The notes beneath the pieces were generated by a model. It saw only the letters and a list, made by a program, of their open reading frames with translations, was not told the DNA's origin and searched no databases. DNA of 64,000 bases from an uncultured Rhodospirillales bacterium. Its GTDB lineage: Bacteria; Pseudomonadota; Alphaproteobacteria; Acetobacterales; Acetobacteraceae. Made by a program: the position numbers and the translations under genes. Each line of letters opens with the position of its first letter. Position 1 is the stretch's first letter. The stretch covers positions 1-64,000 of the forward strand of contig CAILMF010000026.1 in assembly GCA_903835235.1 (NCBI GenBank). The letters are read 5' to 3'. Positions 1 through 8,859 of this stretch are shown here, one piece after another.

Positions 1-1
1 A

Positions 2-343
2 TTCGACCCGCAGCCCTTCCACCTGGACCCGGAGGCGGCCAAGGCCAGCCCCTTCGGCGGGCTGATCGCCAGCGGGCTGCACACGCAGAGCGCCTGCTTC
101 GGCCAGGTGATCCGCAGCGGCATCTTCGAGCGCGTCTCGATGGGCGGCAGCGGTATCGAGGTGGCCTGGCCGGCGCCGGTAAGGCCGGGCGACGAGATCG
201 CCGTGAGTGCGCGGATCGAGGAGGTGACACCGAGCCGCAGCAAGCCGGACCGCGCCATCGTCAAGCACCGCATCACCGGGCGACGGGTGCCGGATGGCCA
301 GGTGGTGATCGAGATCCGCGGCACCATGTTCATGCGGCGGTAG
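2..343 (+). CDS. MaoC-family dehydratase, C-terminal part (5' end outside window)
   Basis: The frame is open from the window edge to a TAG stop, giving 113 residues. The visible start reads FDPQPFHLDPEAA followed by FGGLIASGLHT, which is the hot-dog-fold signature of MaoC-like enoyl-CoA hydratases (the Asp-x4-His pair forms the hydratase site). The rest is the beta-rich half ending in a short basic tail. Such proteins hydrate enoyl-CoA or mesaconyl-type substrates in the cytoplasm; the exact substrate cannot be read from this fragment. The first residues and the start codon lie upstream of the window. A strong hairpin follows the stop. Confidence 0.8.
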   Translation, partial: FDPQPFHLDPEAAKASPFGGLIASGLHTQSACFGQVIRSGIFERVSMGGSGIEVAWPAPVRPGDEIAVSARIEEVTPSRSKPDRAIVKHRITGRRVPDGQVVIEIRGTMFMRR

Positions 344-400
344 AGTGTGATCGTCGCAGGCGCTATCGCCGGAGACGTGAATCACACGACAAAACAAAGA

Positions 401-446
401 GCTGGAGGCTGCCAGGCGCTTCTGCCTGCGTCTGACAGCCTCCAGC
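401..446. terminator. Bidirectional hairpin terminator
   Basis: A perfect 11-bp inverted repeat (GCTGGAGGCTG at 401-411 and its complement at 436-446) encloses 24 bases that hold a smaller CAGGC/GCCTG stem. It sits exactly between the convergent ends of the MaoC gene and the metallophosphoesterase gene, so it can end transcription from both sides. The plus-strand side lacks a clear T run. Confidence 0.65.
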
Positions 447-451
447 GCGGC

Positions 452-1471
452 TCAGGGCGTCACCGCCTCGAAGCTGAAATACGGCGCCACGCCGGGCGTG
501 ACGCGGACCCGCACGGCGACCATCTCGTCCTCGCCGGGCACCATGAAGCGGGTGGTGTTGGGGATCACGCCGCCGCGGCCATTGCCGGGGCTGCGGTCCT
601 CCAGCCAGCGGTGGCTGTCGCCATGCAGCAGCAGCACTTGGCCCGGGAAGGCGGCGGCGCGCTGGGTCAGGCGGGCGAGGAAGCCGGGGTAGTCATAGGC
701 GGCGTCGCTGCGGTTGATGCCGTCGTTGCGGCCATAGGGTTCCCGCGTGCAGGCCACGCCCTTGGCGCGGTGCTGCTCCATCTGGCAGGGGTGCCACATA
801 TCCGCCTGGAAGGCGAAGACCAGGGCCGGCAGCCGGCGTTCCGTGGCCATGGCGAAGGCGGCATCCAGCCAGGCCAGGTTGGCGGCGGCGATCTCCCCCA
901 GCACCGCGCGGTCGCCCGGGAAGTTCTCGACGCCGGTGAAGACGCCGGGGATGTGCAGCGTGGCGAACAGCACCTGGCCCTGCTGCCAGCGGGCATTCTC
1001 CACCCCCACGCCGCGGCTGGCCTGGCGGTCCAGCGGCAGCGGCCGGGCACCCAGGCTGCGCGGCCGGCTGAAGAAGGCCTCGCGCAGCCGCTCCAGCGCG
1101 GGCACTGGTGCCAGCCCGCCGGGGGCCACGTTGCTGCGACCGCAATCGGTCCATTCATTGTCGCCCAGCGTGTAGAACATGGCGCCGTCGAAGGCGCCGA
1201 AATACTCGGCTGGGCGGGTGACGGTGTGGAACAGGTCGCAGGCTTCCTGGCTGGCCTTGGTGTCGCCCACGAAGATGGCGGTGGGAACGCCGGTGCGGTT
1301 CATCGCCCGGACCAGGCGGGCGGTGGTCGCCTCGCGGTTGTCGCAGGTGGCGGTGTCCGCGACGTTGCGGCAATAGGGCATGTCGCCCCAGACCAGGAAC
1401 TCCTCGGCAGTGGCGGGGCGCGGCGTGGCGGCCGCAATGGCCAGCAGCAGGGCCAGGAACAGGCGGAGCAT
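452..1471 (-). CDS. Secreted metallophosphoesterase-like protein
   Basis: The 339-residue product begins with a hydrophobic signal peptide ending near ATAEE, so it is probably exported. The mature part has a calcineurin-like pattern of metal-binding blocks: VWGDMPYC near the start, FVGDTK, YTLGDNEW and LLLHGDSH near the C-terminus. These are the usual Asp/Asn/His ligands for a two-metal phosphatase or phosphodiesterase. Several Cys residues suggest disulfides. I chose the ATG at 1471, with GAGGA eight bases upstream, over a GTG two codons earlier. It stands alone, divergent from the queuosine operon. The substrate is unknown. Confidence 0.7.
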   Translation of the reverse strand: MLRLFLALLLAIAAATPRPATAEEFLVWGDMPYCRNVADTATCDNREATTARLVRAMNRTGVPTAIFVGDTKASQEACDLFHTVTRPAEYFGAFDGAMFYTLGDNEWTDCGRSNVAPGGLAPVPALERLREAFFSRPRSLGARPLPLDRQASRGVGVENARWQQGQVLFATLHIPGVFTGVENFPGDRAVLGEIAAANLAWLDAAFAMATERRLPALVFAFQADMWHPCQMEQHRAKGVACTREPYGRNDGINRSDAAYDYPGFLARLTQRAAAFPGQVLLLHGDSHRWLEDRSPGNGRGGVIPNTTRFMVPGEDEMVAVRVRVTPGVAPYFSFEAVTP

Positions 1472-1634
1472 GGTCACGTCCTCGTGGCAGGCAGGCGCAT
1501 GATCCGGCAGGCAGGATCAGGCTGCGGCGGTTGACTGTGGGACTGCTTCGCCGCGCCGGCGATTCCGCCAGCGCGGACCAGCCTCCAGGGTGCCAGGGGT
1601 AGCGCAGCGGGCGACGGGGCGCTATCGGGCCGTT

Positions 1635-2744
1635 GTGACAAGCACCCTGCCCCCGCTTCGTACCGCGGATTTCGACTTCGACCTGCCCGAAGCGTTGGTG
1701 GCCCAGGCACCGGCCCGGCCGCGCGATGCCTCCCGGCTGCTGCACGTGGCCGCCGCCGGGGCGGCGGGCGGGGCCGCCGCCGACCTGGCCGACCTGGGCG
1801 TGCGCGACTTGCCGAGCTTGCTGCGCGCCGGCGACCTGCTGGTGGCGAATGATACGCGCGTCATCCCCGCCCGGCTGCGGGCCCGGCGCGGCGAGGCCAG
1901 GCTGGAGGTGATGCTGAACCGCGACGAGGGTGGCGGCATCTGGCAGGCGCTGGTGAAGAACGCCCGGCGGCTCCGGGTTGGCGACACGGTGGAGATAGAG
2001 GGCGCGCCCGGGCTGGCGCCGCGCGTGGTGGAGCGGGGCGAGGACGGCACGGTGCGCTTCGACTTCGGCGCCGACCCGGCCGCGCTGGCCGTGGCGCTGG
2101 AAGCCGCCGGCGAGGTGCCGCTGCCGCCCTATATCGCCCGGCCGCAGGGGCCGCTGGCGACGGACCGCGCGGACTACCAGACCCTGTTCGCCGAGCGCCC
2201 CGGCGCGGTGGCGGCGCCGACCGCCAGCCTGCATTTCACGCCCGAATTGCTGGCGGCGGTGCGGGCGCGGGGCGTGGGCCTGGTGAACGTGACGCTGCAT
2301 GTCGGCGCCGGGACCTTTTTGCCGCTGCGGGGGGACGACCCGCGGGCGGTAAAACTGCACGCGGAGTGGGGCGAGGTCTCGGCCGAGGCGGCGGCGGCGA
2401 TCAACGCCACGCGCGCCGCCGGCGGCCGGGTGGTGGCGCTGGGCACCACGGCGCTGCGGCTGCTGGAAAGCTGCGTCGACGCTGAAGGTCAGGTGCACGC
2501 CTTTCGCGGCACCACCGATATCTTCCTGCTGCCCGGGCATGTGTTCCGCAGTGCGGATTTGCTGCTGACCAACTTCCATCTGCCGAAGAGCACGCTGTTC
2601 ATGCTGGTTTCCGCCTTTGCCGGGGTGGAGCGCATGCGCGCCGCCTATGCCCATGCCATCGCGGGGGGGTATCGGTTTTATTCGTTTGGCGATGCGTCGT
2701 TGTTGGAACGTGCTCCCCGCAACGCAGCCGAGGACAAGCCATGA
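1635..2744 (+). CDS. queA: S-adenosylmethionine:tRNA ribosyltransferase-isomerase QueA
   Basis: QueA moves the ribosyl group of SAM onto preQ1 in tRNA to make epoxyqueuosine. The product (369 residues from a GTG start) has family blocks [14 protein letters not shown], the RPRDASRLL segment, [10 protein letters not shown], the [12 protein letters not shown] region and [17 protein letters not shown] near the end. Length is normal for the family. The reading frame is open about 15 codons further up, but GTG at 1635 puts the family start at the N-terminus. It is the first gene of a seven-gene operon and its stop overlaps the ATG of tgt by four bases. Confidence 0.93.
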   Translation: MTSTLPPLRTADFDFDLPEALVAQAPARPRDASRLLHVAAAGAAGGAAADLADLGVRDLPSLLRAGDLLVANDTRVIPARLRARRGEARLEVMLNRDEGGGIWQALVKNARRLRVGDTVEIEGAPGLAPRVVERGEDGTVRFDFGADPAALAVALEAAGEVPLPPYIARPQGPLATDRADYQTLFAERPGAVAAPTASLHFTPELLAAVRARGVGLVNVTLHVGAGTFLPLRGDDPRAVKLHAEWGEVSAEAAAAINATRAAGGRVVALGTTALRLLESCVDAEGQVHAFRGTTDIFLLPGHVFRSADLLLTNFHLPKSTLFMLVSAFAGVERMRAAYAHAIAGGYRFYSFGDASLLERAPRNAAEDKP

Positions 2745-3859
2745 CGCTGCATTGGACCGCCGCCGCGCAGGATGGCGCGGCGCGCGCGGGCACGCTGCAC
2801 ACCGCGCATGGGGAGGTGGAGACGCCGGTCTTCATGCCCGTGGGCACCGCCGGCACGGTCAAGGCGATGACGGCCGATGCGGTGCGCTCCACCGGCGCGC
2901 GGATGGTGCTGGGCAATACCTACCACCTGATGCTGCGGCCGACCGCCGAGCGCATCGCCCGGCTGGGCGGGCTGCACAAGTTCATGGACTGGCACGGGCC
3001 GATCCTGACCGACTCAGGCGGCTACCAGGTGATGAGCCTGAACGAGCTGCGCAAGCTGGACGAGGATGGCGTGACCTTCCGCAGCCATGTCGACGGCAGC
3101 AAGCACCGCCTGACGCCGGAACGCAGCATCGAGATCCAGCACCTGCTGGGCGCCGACGTCACCATGTGCTTCGACGAATGCACCCCCTTCCCGGCCACCG
3201 AGGAGGTGGCGGCGGCGAGCATGCGGCTTTCCATGCGCTGGGCCGCGCGCAGCCGCGCCGCGTTTCAGCCGCGCGAGGGGCATGGGCTGTTCGGCATCGT
3301 GCAGGGCAGCGTCTACCCGAGCCTGCGGGCGGAGAGCGTGGCGGCGCTGACCGCGATTGGGTTCGAGGGATATGCGGTCGGCGGGCTGGCCGTGGGCGAG
3401 GGACAGGAGGCGATGTTCGCCTGCCTGGACGTGACCACGCCGCTGCTGCCGCAGGACCGCCCGCGCTACCTGATGGGGGTGGGGACGCCGGCCGATATCG
3501 TCGGCGCCGTGGCTCGCGGCATCGACATGTTCGACTGCGTGATACCCACGCGCAGCGGCCGCACCGCCCGGGCCTATACCAGCCGCGGCCAGTTGAACCT
3601 GCGCAATGCCCGCCACGCCGATGATGGGTCCGCGCTGGACCCGAACTGCGGCTGCCCGACTTGCACCAGGCATTCCCGCGCCTACCTGAACCATCTGTTC
3701 AAGGCCGAGGAAATGCTCGGGCCGATGCTGCTGACCTGGCACAATATCCACTACTACCAGACGCTGACGCGGCGGCTGCGCGGCGCGATCCTGGACGGCC
3801 GCTTCGCCCAGGTTGCCGCCGAGATGGCCGCCGAATGGGCGCCGGAGGACACGCCATGA
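2741..3859 (+). CDS. tgt: tRNA-guanine transglycosylase (bacterial type)
   Basis: Tgt exchanges guanine-34 of tRNAs with GUN anticodons for preQ1. The 372-residue protein carries the TIM-barrel signatures: [20 protein letters not shown] with the general-acid Asp, GGLAVGEG in the substrate pocket, [11 protein letters not shown] with the nucleophilic Asp, and the zinc site [17 protein letters not shown] (three Cys and one His). Length matches bacterial Tgt. ATGA overlaps on both sides couple it to queA and queF. The zinc cluster and the queA/queG company mark this as the tRNA enzyme, not the DNA-modifying DpdA type. Confidence 0.96.
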   Translation: MTLHWTAAAQDGAARAGTLHTAHGEVETPVFMPVGTAGTVKAMTADAVRSTGARMVLGNTYHLMLRPTAERIARLGGLHKFMDWHGPILTDSGGYQVMSLNELRKLDEDGVTFRSHVDGSKHRLTPERSIEIQHLLGADVTMCFDECTPFPATEEVAAASMRLSMRWAARSRAAFQPREGHGLFGIVQGSVYPSLRAESVAALTAIGFEGYAVGGLAVGEGQEAMFACLDVTTPLLPQDRPRYLMGVGTPADIVGAVARGIDMFDCVIPTRSGRTARAYTSRGQLNLRNARHADDGSALDPNCGCPTCTRHSRAYLNHLFKAEEMLGPMLLTWHNIHYYQTLTRRLRGAILDGRFAQVAAEMAAEWAPEDTP

Positions 3860-4317
3860 CGACCGATGTTTCCGGCCTGACGCTGCTGGGCCACGCGACG
3901 CAGCAGCCAGCGACGCCCGAGGCCGCGGTGCTGGAGACCGTGCCCAACCCGCAGCCGGGCGTGGCCTATTGCGTGCGCTTCACCGCGCCGGAATTCACCT
4001 CGCTCTGCCCGATGACGGGGCAGCCGGACTTCGCGCATCTGGTGATCGACTACGTACCAGACGGGCTGCTGGTGGAGAGCAAGAGCCTCAAGCTGTTCCT
4101 GACCAGCTTCCGCAACCATGGCGCCTTCCATGAGGATTGCACGGTCGGCATCGGCCGGCGGCTGGTGGCGGCGGCGAAGCCGGTGTGGCTGCGGATCGGT
4201 GGGTATTGGTATCCGCGCGGCGGCATCCCCATCGACGTGTTCTGGCAGACCGGGGCGACGCCCGAGGGGGTTTGGATTCCGCCGCAGGAAGTGCCGGGGT
4301 ATCGTGGCCGCGGCTAG
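3856..4317 (+). CDS. queF: NADPH-dependent preQ0 reductase QueF
   Basis: QueF reduces the nitrile 7-cyano-7-deazaguanine (preQ0) to preQ1 with two NADPH. The product is 153 residues, the short unimodular type. [12 protein letters not shown] carries the nucleophilic Cys51 and Asp58, [15 protein letters not shown] is the QueF signature helix, and HEDC supplies a conserved His. The start is fixed by ATGA overlap with the tgt stop. The last codons overlap the GTG of queG by 14 bases. Confidence 0.95.
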   Translation: MTTDVSGLTLLGHATQQPATPEAAVLETVPNPQPGVAYCVRFTAPEFTSLCPMTGQPDFAHLVIDYVPDGLLVESKSLKLFLTSFRNHGAFHEDCTVGIGRRLVAAAKPVWLRIGGYWYPRGGIPIDVFWQTGATPEGVWIPPQEVPGYRGRG

Positions 4318-5335
4318 CCTGGACCCGAAGGAGGCGATCCGCGCCGAGGCGCTGCGGCTTGGCTTCACCAGCTGCGGCTTTGCCGAGGCGGTGCTGCCGG
4401 AGGCCGTGCGTGACGGGCTGAATGCCTTTGTCGATGCCGGCGCCCACGGCGACATGGGCTGGATGACCGAACGGATGGACGAGCGCGCCCAGCCTCGCAC
4501 CCTGTGGCCGGAAGTGACCAGCGTGGTGGCGCTTGGGCTGAGCTACGCGCCGGCGGAGGACCCGCTGGCGGTGCTGGCGCAGCGCGAGCGCGGCGCGGTG
4601 AGTGTGTATGCCCACGGCCGGGACTACCACGACGTGGTGAAGAAGCGGCTGAAGGCGCTGGCCCGCTGGATGCTCCGGCGCTTCGGCGGCGACGTGAAGG
4701 TTTTTGTCGACACCGCGCCGGTGGCCGAAAAGCCGCTGGCGCAGCGCGCGGGCCTCGGCTGGCAGGGCAAGCACACCAACCTGGTCAGCCGCGCTGAAGG
4801 CAACTGGCTGTTCCTGGGGGAGGTCTTCACCACGCTGGCGCTGCCGCCGGACCAGGCCGAGCACGACCATTGCGGCACCTGCCGCGCCTGCCTGGATGCG
4901 TGCCCGACGCAGGCCTTCCCGGCGCCCTATCGGCTGGACGCGCGGCGCTGCATTTCCTACCTGACCATCGAGCATCGCGGACCGATCCCGCCTGAGTTCC
5001 GCCGCGCCATGGGCAACCGGATCTATGGCTGCGACGACTGCCTGGCGGTATGCCCGTGGAACAAATTCGCCCGTGCCCATGCGGAGCCGGCCTTTGCCGG
5101 AGGCGGCGCGCCGGCGCTGGCGGAATTGGCGGCACTGGATGACCAGGCGTTCCGCGCCCGGTTCAGCGGCAGCCCGGTGAAGCGGATCGGCCGCAATCGC
5201 TTCGTCCGCAACGTGGCGATAGCGCTGGGCAATAGCGGCGCGCCGGCGCTGCTGGGCGCGGCGCAGGCGCTGGCTGGGGATGCCGACCCGGTGGTGGCGG
5301 AGGCCGGGCAATGGGCGGTGGAGGCGTTGCGATGA
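4304..5335 (+). CDS. queG: Epoxyqueuosine reductase QueG
   Basis: QueG carries out the last step of queuosine synthesis, reducing epoxyqueuosine in tRNA with a cobalamin cofactor and two 4Fe-4S clusters. The 343-residue product shows GHDMGWM-like text near residue 45, the [13 protein letters not shown] block, the DTAPVAEK and GKHTNLVS segments, and two ferredoxin-type clusters: [12 protein letters not shown] and [14 protein letters not shown]-like tail follows, as in the family. I chose the GTG at 4304 inside the queF end because no later start keeps the family N-terminus. The stop overlaps the queC ATG. Confidence 0.94.
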   Translation: MAAASLDPKEAIRAEALRLGFTSCGFAEAVLPEAVRDGLNAFVDAGAHGDMGWMTERMDERAQPRTLWPEVTSVVALGLSYAPAEDPLAVLAQRERGAVSVYAHGRDYHDVVKKRLKALARWMLRRFGGDVKVFVDTAPVAEKPLAQRAGLGWQGKHTNLVSRAEGNWLFLGEVFTTLALPPDQAEHDHCGTCRACLDACPTQAFPAPYRLDARRCISYLTIEHRGPIPPEFRRAMGNRIYGCDDCLAVCPWNKFARAHAEPAFAGGGAPALAELAALDDQAFRARFSGSPVKRIGRNRFVRNVAIALGNSGAPALLGAAQALAGDADPVVAEAGQWAVEALR

Positions 5336-6033
5336 CCGATGGCGCATTGGTGCTGTTCAGCGGCGGGCAGGACAGCGCAACCTGCCTGGCCTGGGCGCTG
5401 GACCGCTTCGGCAGCGTGGAGACGCTGGGCTTCGACTACGGCCAGCGCCACGTGGTGGAACTGGCCTGCCGCGACACGCTGCGCGCGCGGCTGCTGCGTG
5501 ACTTTCCCGCCTGGGCGCCGCGGCTGGGCGCCGACCACACGCTGGAGCTGGCGGCGCTGGGCGCGCTTTCGGAGACCGCGCTGACGCGGGAGACCGAGAT
5601 CGCCATGCAGGCGGATGGCCTGCCGAATACCTTCGTGCCCGGGCGCAACCTGCTGTTCATGACCTTCGCCGCGGCGCTGGCGTATCGGCGGGGGCTGAAG
5701 CACATCGTGCTGGGCGTGTGCGAGACGGATTATTCCGGCTACCCCGATTGCCGCGACGACACCATCAAGGCCATGCAGGTGGCGCTGAACCTGGGGATGC
5801 AGACGCGCTTCGTGCTGCACACGCCGCTGATGTGGCTGGACAAGACGGCGACCTGGCGGCTGGCGGAACAGCTGGGCGGTGCCGCGCTGGTGGAACTGGT
5901 GCGAGCGGAAAGCCATAGCTGCTATCGGGGCGACCGCACCCAGGCCCACCCCTGGGGCTTCGGCTGCGGCACCTGCCCAGCCTGCGAGTTGCGCGCCAAG
6001 GGCTGGGAGGGCTACACGGCGCGGCATGTTTAG
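5332..6033 (+). CDS. queC: 7-cyano-7-deazaguanine synthase QueC
   Basis: QueC converts 7-carboxy-7-deazaguanine to preQ0 using ATP and ammonia. The 233-residue protein opens with the PP-loop SGGQDS at residues 10-15, followed by FDYGQRH and the PGRNLLF segment. Four Cys for zinc lie at the C-terminus: CYRGDR, then [15 protein letters not shown] overlap sets the start. The end overlaps queD by eight bases. Its place beside queD and queE completes the preQ0 branch; the GTP cyclohydrolase (folE/queB) is not in this window. Confidence 0.95.
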   Translation: MTDGALVLFSGGQDSATCLAWALDRFGSVETLGFDYGQRHVVELACRDTLRARLLRDFPAWAPRLGADHTLELAALGALSETALTRETEIAMQADGLPNTFVPGRNLLFMTFAAALAYRRGLKHIVLGVCETDYSGYPDCRDDTIKAMQVALNLGMQTRFVLHTPLMWLDKTATWRLAEQLGGAALVELVRAESHSCYRGDRTQAHPWGFGCGTCPACELRAKGWEGYTARHV

Positions 6034-6544
6034 CCTCGTCTTCTCCCGCCGCTTTGCCATGGCGCATCGGCTGCTGGCCGATGCCTCGGCCAAGTGCGCC
6101 ATTCCGCATGGCCATAACGAGGTGGTGACGGTGCGCCTGGTGGCGACCCGGCCACTGCCGCTGGATGGCCGCGCCAACATGGTGGAGAGCTTTGACAGGG
6201 CCAAGCGCGCCTGGCATGGCTGGGTGGATGACAGCCTGGACCACGCGCTGCATCTGGCCGAGACCGACCCGCTGCTGGGTTGGTTCCGCGCGCATGAGCC
6301 ACAGCGGCTGGGCCGTATTCTGCTGACCCCGGGCGACCCGACGACCGAGGCGCTGGCCTGCTGCCTGATGAGCAAGTGCAACGCCTTCCTGGCCGCCGAT
6401 GGCGGGCGGCTGCGCTGCGCCGAGATCAGCATCGAGGAGACGCCGACCAATACGGTGCGCTTCGATGGCGACCCGGATGCGTGGCTGCCCGCGGCCGGCG
6501 ACCGCTGGTGGCGCCGCGCCGATGCCAGCGTGAACGACCTGTGA
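6026..6544 (+). CDS. queD: 6-carboxy-5,6,7,8-tetrahydropterin synthase QueD
   Basis: QueD turns dihydroneopterin triphosphate into 6-carboxytetrahydropterin. The 172-residue product has the PTPS fold markers: FAMAHRLL with the first zinc His, and [10 protein letters not shown] with the catalytic Cys and the HGH zinc pair. Near the C-terminus [10 protein letters not shown] gives the pterin-anchoring Glu. It is somewhat longer than typical bacterial QueD (about 120 residues) because of a longer central helix region. The ATG lies eight bases inside queC, and the TGA overlaps the GTG of queE. Confidence 0.92.
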   Translation: MFSLVFSRRFAMAHRLLADASAKCAIPHGHNEVVTVRLVATRPLPLDGRANMVESFDRAKRAWHGWVDDSLDHALHLAETDPLLGWFRAHEPQRLGRILLTPGDPTTEALACCLMSKCNAFLAADGGRLRCAEISIEETPTNTVRFDGDPDAWLPAAGDRWWRRADASVNDL

Positions 6545-7164
6545 GCTACGCGGTCAAGGAGATCTTCGCCACCTTGCAGGGCGAGGGCGCGCAGGCCGGG
6601 CGGGCCGCGGTGTTCTGTCGGTTTGCCGGCTGCAATCTGTGGAGCGGGCGCGAGGAGGATCGCGCCGGCGCGGTGTGCCAGTTCTGCGATACGGACTTTG
6701 TGGGGGCCGATGCCGGCAAGTTCGAGACCGCCGACGCCCTGGCCGATGCGGTGCTGGCCGCGTGGCCGGCGGGGGCGGCGCATCGCTTCGTGGTGGTGAC
6801 GGGCGGCGAGCCGTTGTTGCAATTGGACGCAGCGCTGATCGCGGCGCTGCATGCGCGGGGCTTCGAGATTGCGGTGGAGACCAACGGCACGCTTGTGGCG
6901 CCGGCCGGGCTGGACTGGGTTTGCGTTTCGCCCAAGGCCGGCGCGCCGCTGGTGCAGCGTTCCGGCGACGAGTTGAAGCTGGTGTACCCGCAGCCGACGT
7001 TGCTGCCGGAAGCCGTCGCTGGGCTGGCGTTTCGGCACTTCCTGCTGCAACCGATGGACGGGCCGCGGCAGCGGGAGAATACCGCCGCGGCGATTGCCTA
7101 TTGTCAGGCGAACCCGCAGTGGCGGCTTTCAGTGCAGACCCACAAGGTGGTGGGGATCAGGTAG
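6541..7164 (+). CDS. queE: 7-carboxy-7-deazaguanine synthase QueE
   Basis: QueE is a radical-SAM enzyme that contracts carboxytetrahydropterin to the deazapurine core. The 207-residue protein begins with the family segment EIFATLQGEGAQAGR. Its cluster motif is the expanded form: the Cys of GCNLW, fourteen residues, then CQFCDTDF, i.e. C-x14-C-x2-C rather than C-x3-C-x2-C. TGGEPLLQ and VETNGTL are further SAM-binding blocks. The start is GTG, overlapping the queD stop. It ends the operon and runs eight bases into the convergent nuclease gene. Confidence 0.93.
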   Translation: MSYAVKEIFATLQGEGAQAGRAAVFCRFAGCNLWSGREEDRAGAVCQFCDTDFVGADAGKFETADALADAVLAAWPAGAAHRFVVVTGGEPLLQLDAALIAALHARGFEIAVETNGTLVAPAGLDWVCVSPKAGAPLVQRSGDELKLVYPQPTLLPEAVAGLAFRHFLLQPMDGPRQRENTAAAIAYCQANPQWRLSVQTHKVVGIR

Positions 7165-7903
7165 GGTCGGAGAAGTCGAAGGTTACTGCGTAGCGCTTCA
7201 GGCTGAGACCCGGAATGGCCCTCGCTGCTGACAGGACGTTGGGATGGAAGTCCGCAGCTACGAGAATGCCTAGGACTGTTGTGTCGGGTTCCTCAACCAT
7301 CAGGTCGCCCATATAGGCTGCAATCTGCCCTACCGCGGCGCGGTCCGCCGTGCCTGCCTTCAACTCGATTGCAACAATGGCGCCATTACTGTCCCTTGCG
7401 GTAATATCGATCCGTCCGGACTGAACTACGCGCTCCAGGCCATTGTCGATGATGGCGAGACCCTCATGCAAATGAGCAATCGAGCGTCTTAGCGACGATT
7501 GCAGGTCACGCTCCAACCCGATCCGCTGCCGAATCTCCTCGCGGGCTTCACCTGCTATGATTGGCGCAGCAACTTCCTCGAATAAGGCCTCAGCCGTGCC
7601 GCTGGGACCACTACGGAATGCACGGTAAAGCGCAATGGCTGCGCGGTAGGATGCGAGGTTGTTCGCTATGTCGCCATTGAACTGAATACGAGACGGGTTC
7701 GGCCGTCCCGCCCGGGCATCCTGCGGTGAATAGGACATGTCAGCGACGATGCTTTCAACCGTACCGTCGTCATAGGCGGTATCGAGATCGCCATAGGCTT
7801 CCTCGACGCGCTTCGCGCCACTGATCCTGGAATTGACAGTGTTGGCGCTATATCCGCGGACCCCTTCGAGCCAACGTCGGAATGCGTCGGTCTGCACGCT
7901 CAA
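7157..7903 (-). CDS. NucS-like PD-(D/E)XK nuclease
   Basis: The product is about 248 residues. The C-terminal part (about 160-225) reads GRIDITARD, AIVAIELKAG, then AVGQIAAYMGDL: an Asp, an ExK pair and a trailing Gln-x3-Tyr, the nuclease pattern of the NucS C-terminal domain and related endonucleases. The N-terminal part (GYSANTVNSRISGAKRVEE onward) resembles a small helical domain I have seen in defence-type nucleases; that is recollection, not proof. The gene is visibly AT-richer than its neighbours. It starts with TTG at 7903 (overlapping a Bug-receptor stop) or GTG at 7897, so it is the last gene of that operon. The role (repair or defence) is not settled. Confidence 0.7.
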   Translation of the reverse strand: MSVQTDAFRRWLEGVRGYSANTVNSRISGAKRVEEAYGDLDTAYDDGTVESIVADMSYSPQDARAGRPNPSRIQFNGDIANNLASYRAAIALYRAFRSGPSGTAEALFEEVAAPIIAGEAREEIRQRIGLERDLQSSLRRSIAHLHEGLAIIDNGLERVVQSGRIDITARDSNGAIVAIELKAGTADRAAVGQIAAYMGDLMVEEPDTTVLGILVAADFHPNVLSAARAIPGLSLKRYAVTFDFSDPT

Positions 7904-8859
7904 TCCGCCTTCACGTTATTCTCGCGCACCACCTTGCTCCAGGTCTCGATCTGGCGGTCCAGGAAGGGGCGCAGCACGGTGGCGTCGCCCAGGTCCAGCT
8001 TGGCCTGCTGGGTGTTCTCCATCTGCTCGCGGATGCGCGGTTCGTTGAAGGTCTCGCGCAGCGCGGCGTGCATCCGCGCCACCACATCGGCCGGCGTGCC
8101 ATGCGGGGCAAAGACGCCCCACCAGGCCAACGCGTCCAGCTTGCCGAAACCCGCTTCCTCCACCGTCTGCGTCTGCGCCAGCGCCGGCAGGCGGGCCGTG
8201 CCGAATTGCAGCAGCGGGCGCAGCAGCCCGCCAGCAATGTGCGGCGCCACCAGGGCGGCGCTGCCGATCATGCAGTCGGTATGGCCGGCCACCGCGTCGT
8301 TCACCGCCAGGCCGCCGCTGCGATACGGCAGGTGCGTCATGCTCACGCCCTGGCGGCCCGTCAGCAGGATCATCGCCAGATGGCCGACGGTGCCGTTGCC
8401 GGTGCTGCCATAGCTGACGCCATCCGGCTTGGCCTTGGCCGCGGCGATCAGGTCCGCCGCCGTGCGATAGGGCTTGTCGGCCTTGCAGGCGATGACATAG
8501 GGCGCGCCGCCGATCAGCATGACCGGGTCCAGATCGCCGGTCAGGTTGAACGGCAGCCGGCCGAGCAGCGCCGGCATGGTGGCGTGACTATCAAACGTCA
8601 GCAGCCAGGTCTGGCCGTCCGGCTTGGCCTTGGCCACCAGATCGGCACCGAGGGAACCCGCCGCGCCGGACTTGTTCTCCACCACCACGGGCACGCCGAG
8701 CCGCGTGGTCATGCCAGCGGAGGCCAGCCGCGCGACCGCATCGGTGGAGCCACCGGGACCGAAGGGCACGACAATGCGGACCGGGCCGTTGGGCCAGGCG
8801 GTCTGCGCGCGGGCAATGGCCGGCAGCGCGAGCGAGGCCAGCAGCGTACGACGAAGCAT
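7900..8859 (-). CDS. Bug/TctC-family periplasmic solute receptor
   Basis: This 319-residue protein starts with a short signal peptide (LLASLALPAIARAQ) and has the family blocks PVRIVVPFGPGGSTDAVAR, the VVVENKSGAAGSLGADLVA segment and a GSTGNGTVGHLA region. Bug receptors bind small carboxylates in the periplasm, usually for tripartite tricarboxylate transporters; no membrane TctA/TctB gene is present here. Its ATG overlaps the stop of the dihydroxyphthalate-decarboxylase-like gene upstream, so it belongs to the molybdenum-hydroxylase operon. The ligand is unknown. Confidence 0.88.
   Translation of the reverse strand: MLRRTLLASLALPAIARAQTAWPNGPVRIVVPFGPGGSTDAVARLASAGMTTRLGVPVVVENKSGAAGSLGADLVAKAKPDGQTWLLTFDSHATMPALLGRLPFNLTGDLDPVMLIGGAPYVIACKADKPYRTAADLIAAAKAKPDGVSYGSTGNGTVGHLAMILLTGRQGVSMTHLPYRSGGLAVNDAVAGHTDCMIGSAALVAPHIAGGLLRPLLQFGTARLPALAQTQTVEEAGFGKLDALAWWGVFAPHGTPADVVARMHAALRETFNEPRIREQMENTQQAKLDLGDATVLRPFLDRQIETWSKVVRENNVKAD

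Noticed and set aside
1155-2654. Long minus-strand open frame opposite queA
   Set aside because: Shadow of queA and of the metallophosphoesterase region, with no family motif.
1635-7164. Deazaguanine DNA-modification (dpd) island
   Set aside because: The transglycosylase is the zinc-binding tRNA type and queA and queG are present; no dpd genes are seen. This is the queuosine pathway.
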